Shown piece by piece: positions 23,830-37,511 of a DNA stretch of 64,000 nt. Under the pieces are notes generated by a model. That model did no database searches and was not told the origin of the DNA. It saw only the letters and a list, made by a program, of their open reading frames with translations. Source of the DNA: Rhynochetos jubatus (Eukaryota > Chordata > Aves > Eurypygiformes > Rhynochetidae); the NCBI GenBank assembly GCA_027574665.1, contig CM050650.1, positions 50,761,304 to 50,825,303 of the forward strand. Reading direction: 5' to 3'. How positions within the stretch are numbered: position 1 is the stretch's first letter; each line of letters begins with the position of its first letter. A program made the translations under genes and the position numbers.

Positions 23830-26793
23830 ATCCCGACTTCATAATCTTGGAAAAAAGTTTTGTTTAGACAATGTAATATTGCCATATGTTTTCCTGCTAT
23901 TCAGACTTCCTAATACTAGAATTGAAGTCGGAGCTTCATTTTGCTGGTGGTGACTGTTAGAAGTGCATATGGTATGTGTTTTTCAAGGCTGACTACGATG
24001 CAAGGTCTTTTGTCATAATTATTTTCAGCCAAATCAATTCAGACTGATGACATTAGACTCTACGTGCAGGAGAGCATTGAAGGTCAGTAGTTGGAAGGAA
24101 GAACTCAAAGGGATTGTACTGTTGGAAGTCCTGTTAGAAATTCAGTAGACAGCTCTCTTCAGGCTACTTTGAGCCGCCTAAACTTCTCACTGACTTTTAA
24201 TTAGCTATTTTATTTTTTTCAGTCTATTTTATTTTCTGATTAAAACGTACAATTTCTAGAATTTTTGCCTCCAGCAGAAGTTTCTGCCATCCTCCATTAC
24301 TCCTACTTACTCATTTCCATCACTGTAGAGTCAGGACTGAGACTCATGAGCTTCATTTTTATGGGGTAGTATTTCCAAATTGGTAAGGGATAAAATAATT
24401 TGCTTCTCGATAAATATATATGAGTGGTTTTCAGTTGTGGATTTTACCTGCTAAGGGAAGACCAACTCCCCCAGGTTCTGGGCATTAGAATTTTTGTAAT
24501 GTAATATTACTATTTAAAATATTGTTTAGAAGTGTCTGAAATAATTTGTGTTACCTTTCTTTCTTTCTGTAAATAGCTGGTATTAATGTATTGTGGATTA
24601 AAAAAAAAGAGGAAAATAATATCAGAGAAGGAATATAGTAGTGAATATGAGAAAAAGTATATGAGGTATCAGGTCTGCCATGGTATTCAAAACCTTTAAA
24701 ATTAAAATAATTGCAGAATCTTTAGTTTCATGGTCTGAATCAAATGTTACAACTGAAGTGACAATTTGTAAAGTTCAGATGGTGATAAAGATCCCTATTT
24801 GAAGCATAAATACTTTCAAAGTGAATAAGCGGTCTTAAAAAATTTTGATTCAGGTTATTTTGTTGTTTGAAGGCAGTTTTACCAGGAACAGTCTGTTCCC
24901 TTTTGAAATCAAAATGCAGATTGTGTCCATTAAAAGTCATTGCCCATGTGATTTGTTTTCCAGAAGAGTAAATAGCCCCTTATTCTAGGCTAATAATTGC
25001 TATTTCTTTTTGATTCTGGGGTATAGGATCCTAAAATTACATCTTGGGCCATTATAATCCAAGCAAGTTATTAAGTCTTTATTTAGCTCATCTTTTTTAA
25101 AGTACATTTTCCCACTCTGTGACCTGTGTTGATAATGTGATCTCTTCTCCAAATCTCTGCCTGTTACATTCTGTTTTCTTTACATACCTTGGGTAGTTCA
25201 AAGAGGAGTAGGAAAAGATTATGTTAAGAATTAAATCTGCTTTGTTTAAGTACTATGACCATCAGGGACGTTGTCTAAGTCTTTGTCTCCTAATGCTCCT
25301 GAAATTAATGGGATTTCTTAAAAGAATAACCTATTTAAAGTAAGAAACTAATCAAATCGCACACTAAGAACTGTTTCTAATTGATTTAGAGCTTTTTCTT
25401 CTTTTCCCCAATAAGGTGGCCTATAGAATACTGATTGTTACAGCTGTAATATTTGATTTCTGGTACAAGCCAAACCATACAGAGAAAACGATTTGTTGGC
25501 ACCTTTGTGGGTATTTGAAATGTGAGCAAAATCTAATAATGCCAGTAAGTGACCTTCGTTTCTGTAGTGGTGCACAGCGTGGCTTTTAGACTCCAACACT
25601 TGTACCACGTGCTTCTGGAAGATGAGCCTCATGCGTGAAATTCAGTTGCTTTGGCCTTTCCATTGAGGTGTACCCACTAGTATACAGCAGCCCCCTATAG
25701 CAGGACAGGACAGCATTGCAGTTCTTAATGTTTTGCCTTGGAATCTACTAAGATCTGCGTGGCAACTGCATCTCAGACAGCTTTGAGCTGCTATGGATTT
25801 GTGAAGAGAAGAACAGATTAGCAAAGCAATTGTACTATCATAATGTACATGTCATTTGCTGGCAGGGCACAAGTGACAAGGATTTTATGCAACCTCACTC
25901 ATCTCCTTTGCTAAACATAAAGCAGGAACCTATTTTTTCTTCATCTGAGAGAACAAAACCTGCCTACTTTCCCTTTTTTACAGTTTCACCTAAAGGCTGT
26001 GGATTACAGAATACTATCAGTAGGCTCTATACGAGATGCTGTATCTTCCCTGTCATCTTATTTACGGCATGATTATGTAAGCTGTTGTTGCAGATTTCTT
26101 ATGTGTTTTAAAGCATGTTGCAAGATACAGAGACTTAATTGTTCAAATGTATTTGCATGAATTAATAGTTTTAGAACTTAAATGTGTCAGGTATCTAAGT
26201 ATACCACGTGCAAAATTTGGTGGACCTCACTTCCCAAATACTTTGAAGAAGCCTGAGTATGATTATTTGCCAATAAGAAACCAATGAACCATGTTAACTA
26301 ATAAATATACTTTTTTGCAAGTGCTGTAAATTTAACTAATAAAGTTGTAATTCATTTGCAGTGTCCAAGAAAAGCAGGGTATCAGATGTTTGTGAAATGT
26401 TGTTCAGAGAGACACTTTTGAAACTTGCAAGCCCACAAAATGCCTTTTCTGTCATAGATGTTTGCAGGTTCTGGTATTTGTGACATTCTTTTCTTTTTAA
26501 AAGCAATTCCTTAACTTGGAAGACATGGGTTTTCATCTCTGGTGGTTTTGCTCCAGGGCAAAGTTAGTAATAGCTGATTCTTATCACCATCTGATAGCAA
26601 TGTAGTGACCTATGAGAAATGTTATTGGAAGTCACAGTCCAGTTGTCTTTGGAGAGAGGTCCATATTTCAAAGACTCGCAATCACAGGTAATACTAATTA
26701 GCAAGCCTAATAACCTCAGCAGAGATCTGAGGTCTGAAGGAACAAGGTGAACGAATAGCAGAGAGCTGTTCCTTTAGGGTCTCAAGTGAAGTA

Positions 26794-26819
26794 TGACGTC
26801 AGCGTTATCTGATCAGCTG
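26794..26819. promoter_or_regulatory. Candidate regulatory cluster: CRE, GATA-like and E-box motifs
   Basis: A perfect palindromic CREB/ATF site TGACGTCA (26794-26801) is followed by TTATCT (a reverse GATA site, 26805-26810) and CAGCTG (an E-box, 26814-26819), all within 26 bp. A homeobox-like ctaattag lies about 100 bp upstream. Such density in an intron suggests an enhancer, but motif matches alone do not prove function. Confidence 0.25.
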
Positions 26820-29800
26820 GCCATTTGGCTAACCTTGCACTTCAGTGAGCTGAGAGCTGTTGGATCACCGCCTTTTACTGTCTCTGGCTTTATTTTAAAA
26901 TACATAAAAATAGGCAATAAGGAATCGAATGTGAGTATGTGACAGCTGCAGAAAGTTGTACAAAATCAAGTGCAACAATGAGAAGTCTGCCCTTTTTAAA
27001 AAAGCCATTGCTTCAATGTTTTTAATGAATTGACATTTAGCAACTAACATTCAATATGTCATTAACTGGTGGTGTAAGAGGAGACAGATAAATGTTCTTT
27101 GGAAACAAAGTTAAGTATAGAGAAATAACAAGTATTGTGTGAAAATTGTTAGCAACTGTAGTTCAGATAAAGCATTGTCTTTTAGGTCTGTGTATATACA
27201 CAATAATATATGTACCCATATGGAATGATAACATATATGAAGAAAACTAATACATCTTTTAAGCTTATATATATTAATTTATTTCTCTAAGAAGTTGAAT
27301 TTGAGAAGGATGTTGTTGTCATTTACATTTTACAGTTATTTAGTGCTCTTACAGTGTTGGGGCAGATTTTCAATACAACACATCCCTGAGAGACAGTCCT
27401 TGGTATCAAATGAGTAATGTACTTATTGTTATGTCGTTCTGACTTTCCCAGCCACTCTCCAGCTACTTGGAAAGTAGAACTACTCTGTCCTGATTAACTC
27501 AACATCAGCAGTAAAAGTGAAAGCAGGAAACTGTATTCCTTTTATGCTTAACTGAAAGAACTTATCACAGGTAGGAAGGAGTAATGGAGGGAACTATCTT
27601 GACTCACTGCTGATTTTTTTTTTTAGACTTATACATATGTTTGTACATATAGGTATATATGACTTGTGACACATTTATGTTTTTAAAACAGCCACTGCTA
27701 GGAGTATTTGAAATAATCACAACTGAATTTTATTTCTATTGTGAATTGATTTCTGTAACGTGGGTTTCTAACTTCATATGAGATACAGTACATCTCAGTT
27801 TCCCAACTTCAGTATTATCGAACTCTCCTTTTTAGTTTATTTGTTATTTTCCTGTTATTAGTGTCCTGAAGAGAGAGAAATTATGTAGAACAAACTATTT
27901 TAGTTGCTACTAAGGAGTTTCTATTTAGTTGAGTTTAGTTTTGAGACATTTTTAGTACAATATCATCAAGTGCTGATTAGGGAAGAAGTGCATTCCACTG
28001 GGACAGAAGAATCAAAGGTGATGTAGACAACCCAGTGAACCCAAGAAGGCAGTTATTGAAGCAGAAGTCAAACAAAAGTAAATTCGTAAACACTTCTATA
28101 AAGGGCATTGAGAAATAATGGACACTAAGTCCATTAAAGTCTAATTTTTGGAAGATGACTTTGTAAGACAACTGTTTAACATGGAAGAAACAGCTATGAA
28201 ATCTATTTCTGACCAAGCCATGAAGAGTGAGTAGTTTGCACTGATAATTGAATAAACCTTATAGATAAGGTCCTGTGTCTTGGATAAAATCTTCAAGCAT
28301 GAAGGGTAGCTGTGGCTTCAGATACACAGAAATTTATTCTGTGTATTTAGCTTTACAAAGCTCTGTAGAGGAAAAACATAACATGAACATTTGCTTTTCA
28401 CTATGATTCATTTTCTTTTTATAAGTTATTTTTGAGTCATAAAATCCTCGTGAGATCATTGACATCTGCTATAGCAGTATTGTTAAACTCATTGTTGTAA
28501 TTTAACAAAAACTGGAAAGGAAGAAAAAAGTGCTTGTGGAAGTTTTGGCTGGCATTTACAACATAGAGAAATAAGAGTGAAAATATTAGAGACAATGAAG
28601 CAGCACAACAGCAAAAACCTAAATATGGACACAGCAGAGTAACTTTAACTTGTAGAAACATAGAAGAAATTGGAAATAGCTGTATCAGACATGTACCAGG
28701 ATGTAATTTCTGAAATCAAACATGTGAAGGGTTATTCGTAAGATAAAGAACCTGTCGTAATATGCTGGGAGCTTTAATAAACATTGCTTGACAAGTCATA
28801 GAGTCACTTAATGAGCTAATATGAAACAGTAACTATTGTTCTAGGTAATGTCTTTAATAGCCATTCAGTTCCTCAGTGTATTAGCTTATTAGGCATTGTT
28901 ATCAGATTCCATAAAAGCCCAATTCAGATAAACATTTTAGGAAAATAACGATGTGTATGAAATTTGAGGGCAGGTGTATACATATTGCTTTCAATAGATA
29001 TCTGGGGCAATGCACTAATCCCAAATTCTAGAATTATACTTTGATGTCTTCATTTCAAGGTCATGTGTGTACAACATTTTGCCTGGGAGAACACGAGGGA
29101 TTGAGAAATACATTCACGAAATACGTTTGTTTATGTATGGATAATAAATGGGCACAATTATTTTATTGCTCTATAAACCATGGCATGGCATAAACTGGCA
29201 TAGTACTGTACTGAGCTGACATCAGTGTAAGGAAAATAGTTCACACACTTTCTATTGCCAATAGAAGACAACTGAGTATGCAAAGCCCTCTTAGTGTATT
29301 ACAGTCTTGTAATCAATTGAAAACGATTGAACGTTAATGACATTTTTTTAGGTAGAGCTATTTTGGAGGCTTTTTTTTCTTAGCAGCTCATGATCATTCG
29401 TAGCTCTTTCTTCCTCTCCCTTGGTTTTTGGATGTTGATAAATGTTGACTCTGAAGATGAGACAATTTTTTTCAAGCACATCTCTCAAAGAGTCTGTTCT
29501 TTCTTTTTCTTCTGTAAGAGAAACCAGTAGGGTTGTACCTTTCTTCGATCTTCTGCAGAGAAATTTCTTCTTCCTCCAAATGGATGTATTTGCATAATGC
29601 TTCATTTAATAAACTTAAATACATGTTTATCTTAAGTCTTATCCATTTTGTAATACAAAATGGTTGTAATAACAATATTGTTGTATGATGATAAATGATA
29701 GTAAATATTGTAGTGTAAATTGTGATGTGACAGACTAAGTTCATTATCAACTAAGATATCAGTACAACTAAATTTTCCTTAGGAAAATTCCAGGCAAGGT

Positions 29801-32800
29801 CAGGCAGGGGCAATGAAAATTAATTCAGTCCCCTGGTGGAACTGGAATCATAGACAGAATCAAGTTGAAATTGTTTTTAAATAACTGTTACGAACTTGGT
29901 GCCAAAAGATGCTGATTTGCAATGTGGTTTGAGAATGACAAGAAATAAATCATAGGGGTTTTCTTGTTGAGTTCAGGCAATGTCTGACACACACTGAGAG
30001 CTGCCTGCGGACATTTGAAGACTGATGAAAATGGAGACCATTAAGGGAATGATCATTTTCCCAGTACAAGTTCATAAATGGTAGTGATAGTTGCACTAGC
30101 AAATCAACATAAGCATACGACAAGAAAAATGGCACCAATTAGGACAGATCTTTATACTAGTACAAAATCCTGTGATGTCTTTTATTTTCTCTCGAGATAT
30201 TTATTTTCATTTATTTTAAAGCAATTCCTTATCAGGGTACACTGAAATGCAACATACAGGATGAAAACAAGTGCAGTAGTCCATCAAAAGGTTTTCATTT
30301 TCTAGAGTGGAATCCAATTCCACTGATACAACTTTCTGTTGCAGAGAACACCTGTCTTACAGGTGGTGTGTGGAGATCAGCTGTGACTGTGGTTGGAAAT
30401 GCTAATGGAAGTGCTCAGTATTAGTGAATAGTAGTTAAAATAGAGAAAGCGTGCATTGCTAGATAGCAAGAGAAGAGGAAAAATAATACCTACTTTGCTG
30501 AATCCATGAGTTAGCATAAATGCTGCTTCATTGTGCACAGATTTCAGAGCCTCCTCAGAGTTGTTTTACAGCTATAAACCTTAAGAAAACCTTCCTCTGA
30601 CTCAGTTTCGTTTTTGTGTCAATTCAAGGGTAGGTACTCCCACATACTTATTAAGTGAAATGGAGCTTTGGTTGATTTCTTGATATATACTTACCTATAA
30701 TGCATATGTATATCGATGTAAATACCTGTGTGTATGTACTTTTTTCTTTCTTTGTCTTGCTTTCTTCTCTATAAGCAATCTTTAATTATTTGAAGTGCAT
30801 TACGTTTTTAAATGTTTTTCCTCCCCAGTTATTACACTATTCTTATTTCACTTTGCACAGGAGACAAATTTGCCCATATTTCTGATAAATGTAAGAACCA
30901 GAGACAGTGGCTCTTCTGGCATGAAAATGTCATTTGCATTTTTCAAATTGCAAATGCAGTTCCTCTTTCTTCTTGTTTTGTTTGCAGCAACAATGAGAGC
31001 AGTCAAACCTCTTCGCATAAGGTACGGTCTCTGGGATCACTAAAGGCAGTATTATAGAAAGAGCTGCCAAGAAAGCCAGGACTAGGCTTTTGATTTACAC
31101 TGCACAGCAAAGATGACTGCACCCAGGCACGTTACCTCTATGAATCTGGCCGCCCTGTTCTGGCAAGCGGGTTGACAATGCTGATGTCAACCTTGAACTA
31201 TGCTGTGAGCAAGACTATGCCTTTGCTCTCTACAGAGCCTCCAGGCTTGTGTTGAATTTTCTGACAAAAGAAGTTCTGTTAATTCAGTTTTGGTATACAA
31301 GCCTCAAAAGGAATCAGACCATGTCCTGATGAGGAAGCGTGTGGTGAGAGTGAAGCTGCACTGTGGTTCAGTCTGGTTTCATAAAGATGAAACAGCTTCA
31401 GAAAGTCATTTATTCAGTTCAATACATCTATAATTTAATCTTATGTTTAAAATACCAAAGTTAGGATAGAGGAAAAAAAAATTTTTTCAAGACTTCCATC
31501 ATAAAGTTTTCAAGAAATAGCTTTTTTTCTCTCTGTCTTCAAATATATCCATAATTTCAGCCAAAATGCTTGTTATAGTTTTGTGGGGGCATATTTGTGT
31601 GTGTATCTGCTTAAGTAATCATGTTTAAAAATCTCTTTTTAAAAAGAAATAAAAATCCTGCAGTAGGTATTAAATCAAACTGATTTTTCTTAAGCTTTTA
31701 TTTCTTCACCATCAAGTTATAATGGTCCGTAGGAGTTGGGGAATTTTCAAGCAAGCTTTCTGTCTCTACCCATGGTCTCTCTGGCTGGTGAAGAATGGCT
31801 GTAGTAATGCAGCTGAGTAAATTGGTCCATACCAGGTCCCACAGGTGTGAATGGAAAGGTGGTTAAGCTCTCAGGATGAACTGGTTACCTTCTTATGCCT
31901 CTCTCACTCCAGTGGTTACTATGATGCATCAGGACCCTGCATCTCTTTTTTTAAGTCTGCCGAAACCTTTGGGTTTTCTCCCCTAAATTGTCCTATTGTG
32001 GAAATTCCATGGTCATTGTTAGGAATTACAGGTCAGGATGGTATTAACAGCCATTTAATGCTCCTTCCCATCAGTAAGATTTCCTCATTTGAATCACTCT
32101 TGGGAGACAGCTGATCCTCAAGTAATGTCAAACTAGGTTAACTCTCTCCCCTTCTTTCTTTAGCAGTGTAGCTGTGATCAGCTGCCTGCTTCATTATATT
32201 TCTTTGGCTGGCAGTTTTCTTTATCCAAAGTCAGGAAAGCTGTGTGGATTTCTTTTTGTTTGGTTGCCTCCCTCTCCTTGGATAGAGAATTTTGTCCACT
32301 TTTTCATTGTGTTACAATTATTCCATAATTGTTAAAATGCCTATACTGTCTTACTAGGACTTGCAGAAATCTAAATTTAATACTCTCTGGCCATGTACTG
32401 ATACTTCATAATTTGTTACGGTTCACTTGGCAAAAGTCTTCTCAAAGACTGAAAGTTGTGCTGTTCTGGGATCAGCGGAGAAAGAATGACTGCTTAAAGC
32501 TGCAGTTTGCTCCTTGCTATGCCCTCTTGGCCAGTCTCTCTTCCTTCTCCCTTCCCCCTCCTCCCACCTCCTCCTTTAATGGAAGAATAAAGTTTGCTGG
32601 GCAACATAAGGGAAAAAGAGGAGCACAAAGCTTAAATCTCCTACCATTCTTCATCATATTCAGCCTATCTCCTAGTCACACATTTGAACCGGAATGACAC
32701 ATTACCATGGTCGGGGTGCTTCCTTTCACCTTTAGTATTTTCTTCTGTCACCTGGAAACCCTGTGTTGTGTGCAGCTCTCATTTGACCCTCTAGACTTGG

Positions 32801-33446
32801 ATTCTGCAAATAATTTTGTGGGGTTTGGCTTTTTTTAATTATGTCAATGGGGATAAGTGTTTACAGGCTTGGATTTAGGCACTGTGTAACTGTGTGTCAT
32901 TTTCACATAAATAGAACTATAATTTTTCCAGAAATAAGTGTCTTCTCAAGGTCACATCTGAATGCAGGAGAGCCAGGCAGTGCATCTGTAGAACTGATTA
33001 ACCAAGATTGTGCTCTAAAGGATGCAAGGCTTCACATGAAGTAGTGAAGCATGTACAGGCCCTTGAGGGGTACTTAGAGTATCTCCTAGGCTCTAATGGT
33101 CATTCCTTTCTCTTTAATGCTATTAGGTGATTCTGGCTTATGGCAGTCTGTAGTACTTATTTAATTTCTGTGCTACAATTCTTATGAATTATCCTATTAC
33201 CACTCCTCCTTTGTGTTTTAAAGACAGAGTGCTCTAAATGTCTGCTATGTTTAGTATCTTCTCCAGCTAGTCCAATATTTTGGTTTGTTTTATTGGTTTT
33301 ACAGTGTCATAAACTTTGGCACAGTAAGAAGATGAAAAGTTAAGGAGAATTATGATTAGCTAAACTTGAAAACTAAGTAGTGCTTGTGAAAAGCACACAG
33401 AGTGCTCAGTACAGAATACTGAAAGGAAAAATGCTCTATATTCAAC

Positions 33447-33487
33447 ATTGGAATATTGGAATTGGAATTCCAACTCATTGGAATTTC
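33447..33487. repeat. Short degenerate ttggaat repeat with a 12-bp palindrome
   Basis: The unit attggaat or its close variants recurs four times in about 40 bp. The perfect palindrome ttggaattccaa lies at 33462-33473. It looks like a small local expansion. Confidence 0.6.
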
Positions 33488-34332
33488 TTCCATTTTAATG
33501 CAATAATGTGTAGATGCTGCATCTAATACTGAAAACAAAATCTCAGGAAATATTCTAGGCATCATTTGTATAGCTTCTGACGTAAATTAGAATACTGCAA
33601 AATCCTAGCTTTTTTCACAGGTGCAAATGAGAAGAAAATCAAGACTTGCAGTGTGCCTGCATGGTCATACAGGCACAGGAATTTTCTCCCACTCAATGTG
33701 CTGCCTGTATATGTCAGGCAGCACTTTAGTAGGTTTCTTACCAGTATGAGATGTTCAGATTGGCCTACATAAGCACCAAAATATGTGACCTTCTGCTGCT
33801 GTCCTCTGAAAGGCCTCAAGGAGTTCCTTGGTCAGAGGCAGAATTATTAATGTCTTGTTTCTGAATTTAGATATTACATTATGGCTGTGTCAAAACCAGA
33901 GTGTCTTCAGTTTACAAGAGTGTCTGTGTTCAAAGAAATTTGCCACAGAACCTGGGTCTCTAAATTCAATAACATGACCTTCATAACACTGAAGTTTTAT
34001 GTTACATGTTATGCTCTTCCCCAATGTTTCATTTAAATAAAATTATTTTTTTAACTTTAATTATTTTTTTAAGCAGGCAAGTAAATTGTTTGTCATTTGT
34101 GGCAATCCAGAGAATACTTGTAGAGAGCAAAGAGGTGAGATTTCTCTATTTGCTGCTAAACCAGAAAAATGCTGTTTCTATACTGTATTTTTTTTTTTTA
34201 AGGAAAATTGTGCATATTTCAAATTAAATTAGTAGCATTCATTTAAGGTCTTGTCTCATCCCAACAGCTTGAGCCACTGGTATCATCTTTGATATGGGAT
34301 GAATTTTCCTATATATGCCTGCCAATTGGTTG

Positions 34333-35043
34333 AGCTTGGAAGGGTTCTCTGGAGGTCATCTGGTCCAGCCCAGTCCCCCTGCTCAAGCAGGGTCACCTAA
34401 AGTGGGTTGCCTGGACCATTTCTGGATAGCTTTGGAATATCTCCAAGGATGGATATTCCACAGGCTGGCTGGGCAACCTTTGCTGGTGCTTGGTCACCCT
34501 CAAAGTGCCACAAAGGCACTTTGCTACCCATGTTCAACTTGCTGTCTCCCACATCCCCCAGGTCCTTTTCTGCAAAGCTGCTTTCCAGATGATCTGACCT
34601 GCTATATGCTGGTGCCTGAGATTTTTCTTCCCCAGGTGCAGGACTTTGTAATTCCCTCTGTTGAACTTCAAGAGATTCCTGCCAGCTCATTTTTCCAGCC
34701 TGTTGAGGTCCCTCAGGATGGCAGCACTACTCTGTGGTGTATCAGCCTCTCTTCCCAGTGATGTATGGGCAAACCTGCTGAGGGTGCGCTCTGCCCCATC
34801 ATTCAAGTCATTAATGGAGGCCTTGAACAGGACTGGACCCAGTATTGCCCCACGGGTATATGCCACTTCATGCCACTAACCACTGTCTCCTGAGCTTGGG
34901 TGGTCAGCTGGTTTTCAGTCTGCCTCACTGCTTGTTTATCCTGCCCATACTTCATCAGCTTCCCTATGAGGACCTTTTGGGAGACAGTCTTGAAAGCTTA
35001 ACTGAAGTCAACGCATACAGTATCCGTTTCACTCCCCTAATCT
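34333..35043 (-). mobile_element. Old CR1 LINE fragment, minus strand
   Basis: Read on the minus strand this is a diverged CR1 3' half. The plus strand shows the reverse-complement landmarks ggaggtcatctggtccagcc, ctcaagcagggtcacct, the block near 34550-34570 (cccccaggtccttttctgca), gaggtccctcaggatggc and gaacaggactggacccagta, in the order expected for the ORF2 end and 3' region. The terminal octamer tail is missing at the 34333 side. The coding frames are broken by many stops and indels, so it is older than the copies at 9900 and 13072 and belongs to a different subfamily. Confidence 0.85.
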
Positions 35044-37511
35044 AATGAGCCACAGTTAACTATTTCATGGCAAAATAAATGCTGAACTTTGGTTATATGA
35101 ATCCCACCCTGAAAGTGATGGTCTTCTAGAGGAATAATTCCCTGATAAGGCTGTTATCTTGCAGTGTGTCTTTTGTTATTTTGAGATGGTAGTAATTTAT
35201 CCCACAATGAAAACTGGGGTGGGAAGGAGGGCCTGTTGTAGGATTTCTTGGTGGGCTTTTGTTTCTTTGTTTTAAACTTTGGTTGGATTTAACCTGATAA
35301 ATTAGTTCACAAGTGGGTTATAATTCCTGATGTAGACCTTGCAGCTAATTTACTTCCTTTGCTAACATCTGTGTTATACGGCAAGCAATCTGAAATTTAG
35401 CCATTATCCTCAGCAGTCCGTTCTTAGTAAGGGAAATGCCAGTCCTTTGCTGGTTGGCTGTTAAAAATTTAATATTATTGTCCCTAGAAAAAGAAACCCT
35501 TTGTGTGCTGGCTAATAGGTCAAGTAATTCACCACTAGCATTTAATACAATGTTTCTGGTAGCTGTCTGCACTTCTGAAAGTGCCATAATGTACATTCTA
35601 AAATCACCCATTAGGTTCTAGCTCCTGTTTTTTTTCTGGAATTTAATTGAGGTCTGATAATTCTTGAAACGAGCGCAATACCAGAATCTTTCTTCCAGCT
35701 ACTCCTAGCACATAACTTCTAAATCACCTTTTCTCTAGGCCATCCTAAGATCCTTCTCTTTGCTGACACCATGACATAATACTGTAATCTTCAGTCCACG
35801 TTAAAAGTCTTCGCTGACTCCTTGATCATACTGTGTTTTGCTTGCTGCAACCTTTTAATTTCTCTCCCTCTTCCTTTCTGTAAGCCCAATTGCTCTGCCA
35901 TTGCTGCCTCAGATGTCTAGCTATGTTTTCTAAATAGTCCTTGTCTTTGGCTGATGACTTTAAAGTGGTAGCAAATCATATGTATACACACGTCTTCATA
36001 TCTTATGTATATATATGGATATCTATATTGTGTATGATTTTTTAGTGTCTTTTGGAGTCTTGCAAAACACTTAATCCCCTTGAAACTTAGTAAATATTTT
36101 AGATATTGTTAGATCATCACAGTATGGATCACTGAAGATAGGAAAAATATGAACCTTAACATTGAGGATGTGATATTGTTCCCACTGGGGTCATTGACAA
36201 AACTCCCCTGACACTTCAGCAATACAAGATCATTGCTGAGTCAATGACTCTTACTCAAAATATACCTGAACAGGACCCCTCTCAAAGTACTGTTTATATT
36301 TTCAACCCTTGCAGACTTAAATGCAAGTGAAGAACGTCTTAGTACCCCGTAAGAGATACTTAATCTTCCATGCAAGTCTGTAATTCCTCATCAGTGGAAA
36401 GCTAGATAGTGGTTTATTCTTTTCTTTGCACTCCTTAAGGTATGTGATGCCTTAAGTAAAAGTCTCACATTTTTATTTTAAATTTCAGTTCATAAAAAGT
36501 ACTGAGAGAATTGAGAAATATTCAGTAGACTTTTCAATAAGTGATTGGTACAAAAGTCTGTGCCTGGGTCCAGTAAGTCATGAGGTGGACTGGCAAATAC
36601 TTGGGTGGAACTGTGAGCTGCACACTGTTTATTGTATCTCTGCAGTGTGGTTGGAACATCTCTTGACCATTCCTTCACGAAGTATAAATAATTCAGAAAT
36701 TAAGTCATATTAGAAAATCTAGCCAAGAAATTTAATGATCTAAGAAGCAGGACTCATAACTGAATTACTATTGGTGCCTGCTGCTTTTTGCCTTACCTTA
36801 TTATTTTAAAGGGGGAAATTGAATGCACCATGAATATACCATTTTAAATGTATGCTAAGAAAAATATGAATTTAATGTTGCTAAACTCATGTCATATAGC
36901 TCTTTCATGTAAGCTATATGCAATTAGATAAATATGCCTTAACATTATTTAAGATTCTTAAGATTTTTTTTTTTTTTGGTATTGAGTAATGTTATTCAAA
37001 CACTTTATTTATTTCAGGGACACATAGTAGAAAAAAGTTTCAAGATAACTGTGATTAGCTGCACAGGCTGTGGTTTTGTGTATATGCTTTATTCTGTTAA
37101 GGTACGTAAAATTATATCATACAAGGTAGCCAAATAGGGATTACTGCATCTAGAGAGATTCTGGGGAGCCCACAGAGGCAGACTGGAGCACCTGCTTAGT
37201 GTTCCTTAAGGTGGTGTATTCTTTGAATTTTCAATGGAAGTTGGTGGGAGTTTGTCATCTCTGGATTTTAGGTGGTTTTCTATAAATTTCATTGACTAGC
37301 TTTCTGTTATTTAGGCATAGAAATATACCTTTTCAAATGCTTTTCAAGCAGTTAGATATTACAAGTCTTAAGGCGTAATCTGTGGACAGTATTTGTTCTA
37401 CCACGTGCTTTATTATATGGCTGCATCATTGCTTTCTAATGCATTATCCTGTCGTTTGTACTACAGATTTTCACTCATGGTCCATAACTTCAAGAAACTT
37501 TGAAAAGAATC
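35044..37511. other. PRKN: Intronic sequence between CR1 and antisense LTR
   Basis: No gene is recognised. A minus-strand frame of 88 codons (35345-35611) has a balanced, protein-like composition but matches no family I know. It could be chance or an old transposon remnant. A T-run lies near 36965-36978. Confidence 0.45.

Larger units (their letters stand above)
23834..34332. other. PRKN: Long unique intronic stretch, no gene seen
   Basis: About 10.5 kb of AT-rich sequence with no recognised transposon or exon. A compact cluster of binding-site-like motifs occurs at 26794-26819. A local repeat of ttggaat-type units lies at about 33447-33487. Otherwise I see nothing supportable. Confidence 0.6.

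Noticed and set aside
34315-34761. 148-codon plus-strand frame, the second longest in the window
   Set aside because: It is the antisense of a decayed CR1 element and is not a host gene.
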